A stretch of 44,344 bases of DNA from Longimicrobium sp. (lineage in GTDB: Bacteria > Gemmatimonadota > Gemmatimonadetes > Longimicrobiales > Longimicrobiaceae): positions 1 through 44,344 of the forward strand of contig NZ_DATIND010000090.1 of the NCBI RefSeq assembly GCF_035474595.1, in the 5' to 3' direction. Positions 37,974 through 44,344 of the stretch are shown here, one piece after another. The translations under genes and the position numbers were made by a program. Positions within the stretch are counted from its first letter, which is position 1. Every line of letters starts with the position of its first letter. The notes beneath the pieces are model-generated. The model had not been told where the DNA came from. It searched no databases and saw only the letters and a program-made list of their open reading frames with translations.

Positions 37974-38132
37974 ATGCAGAAGATCCGCCTGGACCTGGAC
38001 GCGCTCGTGGCCGAATCGTTCGCGCTCGCCGCCCCGCATGCGGATGGCGAGGGAATGATGGAGGCATACGGCGCCGGGCAGACCCGGAACTGTGCCACGC
38101 CCCTGTGCACCGCGGGCACCTCGTGCCTCTGA
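37974..38132 (+). CDS. Short Cys-containing RiPP precursor-like peptide B
   Basis: 52-aa peptide with leader MQKIRLDLDALVAESF, matching the family consensus (K-I-x-L ... ESF). Its core is short: a glycine-rich GEGMMEAYGAG followed by a tail with three Cys and several Thr/Ser (CATPLCTAGTSCL). If processed at the usual point, only about 20 residues would remain. A GGAG lies ten bases upstream of the start, a weak spacing. It is the most divergent member, so confidence is lower. Confidence 0.6.
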   Translation: MQKIRLDLDALVAESFALAAPHADGEGMMEAYGAGQTRNCATPLCTAGTSCL

Positions 38133-38146
38133 CGCTCTGAGCTTCC

Positions 38147-38174
38147 AGGGAGCCGGTATCCTCCGGCTCCCTTT
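38147..38174 (+). terminator. Terminator after peptide B
   Basis: AGGGAGCCGG (38147-38156) pairs with CCGGCTCCCT (38163-38172), followed by TT. Confidence 0.7.
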
Positions 38175-38283
38175 CGCGTCCGCGGCCATCCCCTTTCGGC
38201 CGCGGGCCGGGCACTCCGCCCGGCAACCGCTCCGTCCGGAGCGCCCTATCCACCCATCCCCCACATCTCCAGGAGCAGTTCCG

Positions 38284-38475
38284 ATGCTGAACCCCGAAGA
38301 CCTGACCGTAGAGTCGTTCGCCACCAGCGAGGCCACCATGAGCATCGGCACCGGCGGCGGCTTCTGCTGCACCGGCTGCGACAGCGGCTGCGGCATCAAC
38401 CCCACCGGCGGCGGGTGCGAGAGCGCCAGCGGCCAGATCTACTGCGTGGACAACAACACCATCGCCGCGGCCTGA
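38284..38475 (+). CDS. Cys-rich RiPP precursor-like peptide C
   Basis: 63-aa peptide; AGGAG is eight bases upstream of ATG 38284. Its leader is a shortened version (NPEDLTVESFATS) that lacks the KKLxL start of the others. The core has six Cys in the pattern CC-x2-C-x3-C-x8-C-x8-C, with NPTGGGC and GQIYC, almost identical to peptide D 370 bp downstream. The six regularly spaced Cys could form thioether or disulfide bridges; which of these is unknown. Confidence 0.7.
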   Translation: MLNPEDLTVESFATSEATMSIGTGGGFCCTGCDSGCGINPTGGGCESASGQIYCVDNNTIAAA

Positions 38476-38650
38476 TCCGGCGTGCCGGGGAGAGGGTGCG
38501 CGCATCGGCGCCGCGCCCTCTCCCGCCTCTCCGGCGGCCCCTGCCGCGGGCGCATCCGCCGCGGCCGCCGGCCTCCTCCCGGACGTCCTGTCCGGCGGCG
38601 GCTCCACTCCGGAGCGCCGGTCTCCTCCTCTCCATCCCGGAGGCACTCCC

Positions 38651-38836
38651 ATGATGAACCCCGACGATCTGAGGGTCGAGTCTTTCTCCACCACCGGCGA
38701 CGCGGCCAGCATCAGCCAGCCGATCGGCGGCTGCTGCACCGGCTGCGTGAGCGGCTGCGGCTACAATCCCACCGGCGGCGGCTGCGAGAGCGCCAGCGGG
38801 CAGATCTACTGCCAGGCCGATCCGGTCCTCGCCTGA
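38651..38836 (+). CDS. Cys-rich RiPP precursor-like peptide D
   Basis: 61-aa paralogue of peptide C. The leader is NPDDLRVESFSTT and the six-Cys core has identical spacing (CC-x2-C-x3-C-x8-C-x8-C); only a few residues differ in the core, while the leader-core junction (SISQPIGG versus SIGTGGGF) and the tail vary. GGAGG lies upstream of the double ATG. A tandem duplication with conserved core points to selection on the core. A strong terminator follows. Confidence 0.7.
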   Translation: MMNPDDLRVESFSTTGDAASISQPIGGCCTGCVSGCGYNPTGGGCESASGQIYCQADPVLA

Positions 38837-38858
38837 TCGATCCCGGCGCAAGACGTGG

Positions 38859-38891
38859 AGCGGGGCGGCCGCGGTGCCGCCCCGCTTTTTT
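38859..38891 (+). terminator. Rho-independent terminator after peptide D
   Basis: AGCGGGGCGG (38859-38868) pairs with CCGCCCCGCT (38877-38886), followed by six T. Confidence 0.85.
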
Positions 38892-38920
38892 CATCCCCAT
38901 TCCGAATCGCCCCTGGATCT

Positions 38921-38996
38921 CACGCGAAGACGCGGAGACGCAGAGAACTCACCGCATGGGCCGAGCTCTCCGTGTCTCCGCGTCTCCGCGTGAGTC
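38921..38996. repeat. Foldback element of ~75 bp
   Basis: Imperfect 32-bp arms beginning CTCACGCGAAGACGCGG and ending CCGCGTCTCCGCGTGAG, about four mismatches. A half-copy (GTGAGTTCTCCGCGTCTCC) lies at about 26017-26042. The sequence sits between peptide D and asnS. Confidence 0.55.
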
Positions 38997-39131
38997 CATC
39001 CGTTGCTTTGCGGGGCGGGATGCGGGGTTTCGCCCGATCCCTTATGATTCCCGCTTCCAGTTGACGGCGCCCGGCGCGCGACCCGCGCCGGGCGCGCTGC
39101 CTAGAATCGCCCGACCGTACCCGCGCGGACC

Positions 39132-40532
<1,401 letters not shown>

Positions 40533-40555
40533 GCGGCCCTGTCTCAAGCGGAGAC

Positions 40556-40596
40556 GCGGAGGACGCGAAGAATTGCTTCGCGTCCTCCGCTTTTTT
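40556..40596 (+). terminator. Rho-independent terminator of asnS
   Basis: Perfect 15-bp stem (GCGGAGGACGCGAAG with its complement, 40556-40570/40576-40590), 5-nt loop, then six T. Confidence 0.9.
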
Positions 40597-41090
40597 GCAT
40601 CTCCCAATCCTCCACAACAGCCTTCACATAGAGGCTCCGTCATCCCGAGAACAGACGGCGATTGCGCTCGTCACTGGTCTGCTACGAGGCACGCCGTGCG
40701 ATGGAAGTCGAAGGTTTGCAGGCCTTGATGGAATCGCGGGAGGGAGTTAAGGTCAGAGGCATACCGCACATTTAAGCTCACAAAGGGATGCACGCGCATG
40801 CGCAACGCGCTATCCGTCTCGCCCTCTCGTCCCGCCGCCACGATGGCGACGCCGGGAGCGTGCACCTGTCGTTGTCGTGCGCGAGGGCGGTGAATCATCC
40901 GCGGACCGTTCGCCTTTCGGGGCGGACGGTCCGTTCGCGTTCTCTACCCCGCCGCGAGCGCGTGAGCCGAAGCGGGCCAACCCTGACCGGAGAAACTTCG
41001 GTGAACATCGGGTGCTTCTGCACCGAGTACGTGTCGTGCTTCGACTGTACCGTCTGAACGGGCGGCAAACCCCGGACGAGGGAGGAAACG
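40597..41090. other. Spacer with possible degraded peptide gene
   Basis: About 490 bp of somewhat lower GC in its first part. The only structure I can support is the Cys-rich frame end at 40962-41057. No promoter or repeat stands out. Confidence 0.4.
40962..41057 (+). pseudogene. Possible peptide gene G, leader missing
   Basis: A frame from GTG 40962 ends in GETSVNIGCFCTEYVSCFDC followed by TV and a stop. Four Cys in the pattern C-x-C-x5-C-x2-C resemble the cores of the neighbouring peptides, and it lies just upstream of peptide E. No leader motif is visible in any frame upstream, so it may be a decayed precursor. Confidence 0.3.
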
Positions 41091-41282
41091 ATGAAGAAGT
41101 TCAGGCTGGCGGTAGAGGAGCTGTGCGTGGAGTCGTTCGGCACCGCCGCGGCGGACCCGGCGCGGGGCACCGTGCGCGCCGCCGAGGCCACGCCCGCCAC
41201 CGGCTGCGCCCTGTGCGGCACCGCGGCGGTGGGCGGAAGCTGCTTCAACGGGTGCACCATCGACAACTGCGAGATCGGCTGA
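41091..41282 (+). CDS. Cys-rich RiPP precursor-like peptide E
   Basis: 63-aa peptide with a full leader MKKFRLAVEELCVESF and GTV at residues 26-28. The core has five Cys (TGCALCG, then GGSCFNGC and DNCEIG) among Ser and Thr residues; a sixth Cys lies in the leader, which is unusual. GGAGG lies upstream of ATG 41091. Peptide F follows after 75 bp, so the two may be cotranscribed. Confidence 0.7.
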   Translation: MKKFRLAVEELCVESFGTAAADPARGTVRAAEATPATGCALCGTAAVGGSCFNGCTIDNCEIG

Positions 41283-41357
41283 AGCGCGGCGGAAGTGCCG
41301 CGGTGGCCGGGCCGCGGGGGCGGTCCGGGATGAACCATCATCAGGGAGATGGGAACG

Positions 41358-41564
41358 ATGAAGAAGCTGAGCCTGAAGGTCGACGACATCACGGTGAGCT
41401 CGTTCACCACCGACGAGTACGACGACGTGCGCGGCACGGTGGAGGGGAACGCCATCACCGTTCCCCCGCGCTGCTCCGGCACGGTGAAGTTCGACGGCGG
41501 CGACGACGACTGCACCAGCGGGTGCGTGTGCTGCCGCTTCCGCCCGGCGCCCAAGCCGCAGTGA
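41358..41564 (+). CDS. Cys-rich RiPP precursor-like peptide F
   Basis: 68-aa peptide: leader MKKLSLKVDDITVSSF, GTV at 26-28, and a core with five Cys including a tight C-x-CC group (GCVCCRF). ATG 41358 is preferred since the leader then aligns with A and E; ATG 41349 adds three residues. The tail is basic (RPAPKPQ). An octamer repeat array starts a few bases after the stop. Confidence 0.68.
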   Translation: MKKLSLKVDDITVSSFTTDEYDDVRGTVEGNAITVPPRCSGTVKFDGGDDDCTSGCVCCRFRPAPKPQ

Positions 41565-41568
41565 ACTG

Positions 41569-41600
41569 AAGTGCGGGAGTGCGGAAGTGCGGGAGTGCGC
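41569..41600 (+). repeat. Octamer array, inverted pair (left arm)
   Basis: Units GTGCGGGA/GTGCGGAA, starting directly after peptide F. Its partner lies at 41681-41714. Confidence 0.65.
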
Positions 41601-41680
41601 TGGCTCCAGGTGAGCCACGGCACTCCCGCGTTCCCGCATCTCCCATGATCCAGCCAGAGCCGGAAGAACGCGCGGAACCC

Positions 41681-41714
41681 ACGCACTCCCGCATTTCCGC
41701 ACTCCCGCACTTTT
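41681..41714 (-). repeat. Octamer array, inverted pair (right arm)
   Basis: Units GCACTCCC/GCATTTCC, the reverse complement of the left arm. It lies just upstream of the ftsH start. Confidence 0.65.
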
Positions 41715-41755
41715 GTCCTCCGTGCATGGTCCAAAGCTTGCGCCTGCGGCCCCGC

Positions 41756-43750
41756 ATGGAACCTCCCATTCAGAACGAGAGGCGCCGCGGCACGGACCGC
41801 AGGCGCACCGGCGGCCTCGGCGGGCCCGGACGCTTCGGCGTGGGCCCGCTGCTCATCGGCTTCCTGGCGCTGATCGCGCTGACCATGCTGTGGGGCGGCG
41901 CGCAGAACAGCGGCCGCATCGCCTACAGCGAGCTGAAGAACCGCATCGCCGCCGGGCAGGTGGAGAAGGTGGAGATCACCCCCACCACCATCGTGGCCAC
42001 GCCCAGGCCGGCGATCGCCGACAGCGCCAGGGTGCGCCAGTGGTCGGCCGCACTCCCCGCCTCGTTCGAGGACCGCGAGCTGCTGCCGCTGCTGGAGCGC
42101 ATGCACGTGCCCTACCAGGGCGCCGAGGAAAGCAAGCTGTGGGGCCTGCTGGTCTGGCTCCTTCCGGTGGCCATGATCGTGGTGTTCTGGAGCTTCATGA
42201 TGAGGCGGATGAACCCCACGCAGGGCGTGCTGACGGTCGGCAAGAGCAAGGCGCGCATCGTGGGCGAGGAGGGCACCGGCGTCACCTTCCAGGACGTGGC
42301 CGGCGTGGACGAGGCGCGGCAGGAGACGCAGGAGATCGTGGAGTTCCTCCGCTCGCCGGAAAAGTTCGCCAAGCTGGGCGCCAAGATCCCCAAGGGCGTG
42401 CTTCTCGTCGGCCCTCCGGGAACGGGGAAGACGCTGCTGGCGCGCGCGGTGGCCGGCGAGGCGGGCGTCACCTTCTTCCAGCTCTCGGGCGCCGAGTTCG
42501 TGGAGATGTTCGTGGGCGTGGGCGCCGCCCGCGTGCGCGACCTGTTCGCGCAGGCCAAGGCGCAGGCGCCGTGCATCATCTTCATCGACGAGCTGGACGC
42601 GCTGGGGAAGGCGCGCACCCCCGGCGGCGTGCTGGGCGGCAACGACGAGCGCGAGCAGACGCTGAACCAGCTGCTGGTGGAGATGGACGGCTTCGACCCG
42701 CGCATGGCCGTCATCATCATGGCCGCCACCAACCGCCCCGAAATCCTGGACCCCGCGCTGCTGCGCCCCGGCCGCTTCGACCGGCAGATCCTGGTGGACC
42801 GGCCGGACGTGAAGGGGCGCCTCGACATCCTGCGCATCCACTCGCGCGGCGTGTCGCTGGGGCAGGACGTGGACCTGGAGCGCATCGCCCGGCGCACCCC
42901 CGGCTTCGTGGGCGCCGACCTGGCCAACCTGCTGAACGAGGCCGCGCTCCTGGCCGCCCGGCGCGACAAGTCGGAGGTCAGCATGCTCGAGATCGACGAC
43001 GCGGTGGACCGCATCGTGGCCGGGCTGGAGAAGAAGAACCGGCTGATCAACGACAAGGAGCGCACCATCGTGGCCTATCACGAGGCCGGCCACGCCATCG
43101 TGGCCGAGCGCGTGCCCACAGCCGACCCGGTGCACAAGATCAGCATCATCCCCCGCGGCGTGGCGGCGCTGGGCTACACGCAGCAGCTGCCGACCGAGGA
43201 CCGCTACCTCCTGCAGAAGCAGGAATTGATGGACCGCATCGCCGTGCTGCTGGGCGGGCGCGTGGCCGAGGAGATCGTGTTCAACGAGATCTCCACCGGC
43301 GCGGGGAACGACCTGGAGCGCGTGACCGAGCTGGCGCGCAGCATGGTGATGGAGTACGGGATGAGCCGCGAGCTGGGCCCGGTGAACCTTTCCGGCCCGC
43401 GCCGGATGCAGTTCCTGCAGGCCGACGGCGACCACGGCGGCGGCCGCCAGTACAGCGAGGAGACCGCGCGCCAGATCGACAGCGAGATCCGCGGGCTGAT
43501 CGACGGCACCTACGAGCGCGTGCGCCGCATCCTGACCGACGACCGCGGCGTGCTGGAGGTGCTGGCCCAGCGGCTGCTGGAGAAGGAAGTGGTCGACGAG
43601 GCCGAGCTGCGCGAGATCATGAACCTGCCGCCGCGCACCCGCGAGCCCAGCGAGGACCGCATCGTCACCCCGCCCCCCGCCTCGCCCATCGGCGAGGCCG
43701 GCCAGGCGCGTGCCGCGAGCTCGGCGGCGGACGACGCGGCGGCGGACTGA
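41756..43750 (+). CDS. ftsH: ATP-dependent zinc metalloprotease FtsH
   Basis: 664-aa membrane-anchored AAA+ protease for quality control of membrane and regulatory proteins. Two membrane helices (~29-46 and ~129-148) flank a short periplasmic domain. The AAA module has Walker A GPPGTGKT (219-226), Walker B IIFIDE (274-279) and the arginine-finger region RPGRFDRQ; the peptidase domain has HEAGH (442-446). The length is normal, with a disordered acidic C-terminal tail. ATG 41756 follows an octamer repeat pair; the upstream open frame through those repeats is rejected. Confidence 0.94.
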   Translation: MEPPIQNERRRGTDRRRTGGLGGPGRFGVGPLLIGFLALIALTMLWGGAQNSGRIAYSELKNRIAAGQVEKVEITPTTIVATPRPAIADSARVRQWSAALPASFEDRELLPLLERMHVPYQGAEESKLWGLLVWLLPVAMIVVFWSFMMRRMNPTQGVLTVGKSKARIVGEEGTGVTFQDVAGVDEARQETQEIVEFLRSPEKFAKLGAKIPKGVLLVGPPGTGKTLLARAVAGEAGVTFFQLSGAEFVEMFVGVGAARVRDLFAQAKAQAPCIIFIDELDALGKARTPGGVLGGNDEREQTLNQLLVEMDGFDPRMAVIIMAATNRPEILDPALLRPGRFDRQILVDRPDVKGRLDILRIHSRGVSLGQDVDLERIARRTPGFVGADLANLLNEAALLAARRDKSEVSMLEIDDAVDRIVAGLEKKNRLINDKERTIVAYHEAGHAIVAERVPTADPVHKISIIPRGVAALGYTQQLPTEDRYLLQKQELMDRIAVLLGGRVAEEIVFNEISTGAGNDLERVTELARSMVMEYGMSRELGPVNLSGPRRMQFLQADGDHGGGRQYSEETARQIDSEIRGLIDGTYERVRRILTDDRGVLEVLAQRLLEKEVVDEAELREIMNLPPRTREPSEDRIVTPPPASPIGEAGQARAASSAADDAAAD

Positions 43751-43822
43751 GGTGGGGGAAAAGAAGTCCTGAGTCCCAAGTCCCAGGTCCCAAGTGGAAC
43801 TGCAGGGGAGATGGAGATTCGA

Positions 43823-43984
43823 ATGGATGCGAAGGACGGGAAGGACCCGCGCTACAGCGACAAGAGCCCGCACTCGGCGGACGAGCAGAGCCAGCCCGAA
43901 CCCGAGCGCCCGGTGCCCGAGACGGAGCGCGACGCGAAGAGCGGCCAGGCGGACAAGCCGTCGCAGGCCGAGGGCGAGCGCTGA
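43823..43984 (+). CDS. Small acidic hypothetical protein downstream of ftsH
   Basis: 53-aa hydrophilic protein rich in Glu, Asp, Lys, Pro and Gln (for example DPRYSDKSPHSADEQSQPEP), with no hydrophobic core, so probably disordered. ATG 43823 is supported by GGAG six bases upstream; ATG 43811 adds four residues. It follows ftsH by 72 bp on the same strand and may be cotranscribed. No family is recognised. Confidence 0.5.
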   Translation: MDAKDGKDPRYSDKSPHSADEQSQPEPERPVPETERDAKSGQADKPSQAEGER

Positions 43985-43997
43985 GCTTCAGTACGAG

Positions 43998-44034
43998 AAG
44001 TGCGGAAGTACGAGAGTACGGAAGTACGGAACTG
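43998..44034 (+). repeat. Octamer array, variant units
   Basis: Units GTGCGGAA, GTACGAGA and GTACGGAA, a drifted version of the array. Confidence 0.55.
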
Positions 44035-44075
44035 CACATCGCCCCGCGCCGAACGGATCGGCGCGGGGCGATGTG
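44035..44075 (+). terminator. Terminator-like hairpin
   Basis: Perfect 16-bp stem (CACATCGCCCCGCGCC, 44035-44050, with 44060-44075), followed by TCTTC. Confidence 0.65.
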
Positions 44076-44109
44076 TCTTCAGCGCAAGGAAGCCTTCCCC
44101 GCTCCGCGA

Positions 44110-44166
44110 TGAAGTCCGCGAAGGCTGACTGCGTGCCGTTGCAGCCGCGACTTCAGTCGCATCTTC
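44110..44166 (+). repeat. REP-like element, family B, copy 3
   Basis: GTCCGCGAAGGCTGACTGCG, a linker, then GCGACTTCAGTCGC. Nearly identical to 25871-25926, which is also preceded by an octamer array. Confidence 0.65.
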
Positions 44167-44216
44167 CAACACCCAACCGCTTCGGGTGCAACCACTTCCG
44201 ATGTGATACCATTTCC

Positions 44217-44344
44217 TTAAGCTGATTGTGCAGAATAGATGTTCCGCAGGTACTCGTAGCCGGTGATGGAGGCGAGAGTTTCGTTGGAGTAGTTGCGAAG
44301 GATCGTGGCCACACGCTCCTTCAGCGCGGCGAGGTCGGCGGGCA
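44217..44344 (-). mobile_element. C-terminal end of a transposase gene, IS630-like, cut by the window edge
   Basis: The minus-strand frame runs from the window end to a TAA at 44217-44219 and encodes at least 41 residues: DLAALKERVATILRNYSN, then ETLASITGYEYLRNIY. This pattern (LK..V..IL...E..ASITG..Y) resembles the C terminus of IS630-type DDE transposases. The rest lies outside the window, so identity and integrity are uncertain. Confidence 0.5.

Noticed and set aside
40671-40898. 75-codon minus-strand frame near the peptide genes, considered as a partner gene
   Set aside because: No SD or recognisable motif, an unusual composition, and a position over the spacer; no better than chance.

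Overview
The window is about 44 kb of very GC-rich bacterial chromosome. Most genes have strongly GC-biased third positions, antisense frames are widely open, and GTG/TTG starts with Shine-Dalgarno (SD) sequences are common. Gene content (exported Msr proteins, sigma-54 regulation, lipoproteins with LolA-like folds, a DUF433/DUF5615 pair and Cys-rich peptides with pinensin-type leaders) fits a Gram-negative of the Gemmatimonadota, most likely Longimicrobium-like. That placement is inference; no rRNA or marker comparison was possible.

Layout. 1-11 kb: DMT permease, DUF5335-type protein, PAS/PAS/GAF histidine kinase, PAP2 phosphatase, MFS exporter plus M14 carboxypeptidase, a tandem duplication of a small HTH protein with duplicated promoter and terminator, and a lipoprotein acid phosphatase. 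11-16.5 kb: a LolA-like lipoprotein, then a clearly lower-GC two-gene operon (12151-14305) encoding a PD-(D/E)XK nuclease-like protein and an unrecognised partner, then an M28 peptidase and a HAD phosphatase. 16.5-25 kb: FAD-dependent thioredoxin-reductase-like enzyme, DUF433/DUF5615 toxin-antitoxin-type pair, an unknown protein, exported MsrA-MsrB, and the glyoxylate-shunt operon aceB-aceA. 25-37 kb: cyclic-nucleotide-binding protein, sigma-54 activator with a degenerate receiver, a frameshifted DUF1963 gene, several small hypothetical genes, a HAD hydrolase, a DUF1579/zincin operon, and a tightly overlapping run of unknown gene-polX-nth. 37-44.3 kb: six short Cys-rich peptide genes on both sides of asnS, then ftsH, a 53-aa acidic protein, and the end of a transposase gene cut by the window edge.

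The intergenic DNA is unusually rich in dispersed repeats. There are arrays of an 8-bp unit (GTGCGGAA), several in inverted pairs; two REP-like families sharing one hairpin; a ~65-bp imperfect inverted repeat element; and a 190-280-bp composite element present twice.

The two best candidates for an undescribed system are (1) the peptide family at 37473-41564, which shares a leader motif and, in three members, a GTV motif at exactly residues 26-28, but has no maturation enzyme nearby; and (2) the low-GC nuclease-like gene pair at 12151-14305, organised like a transferred defence module.
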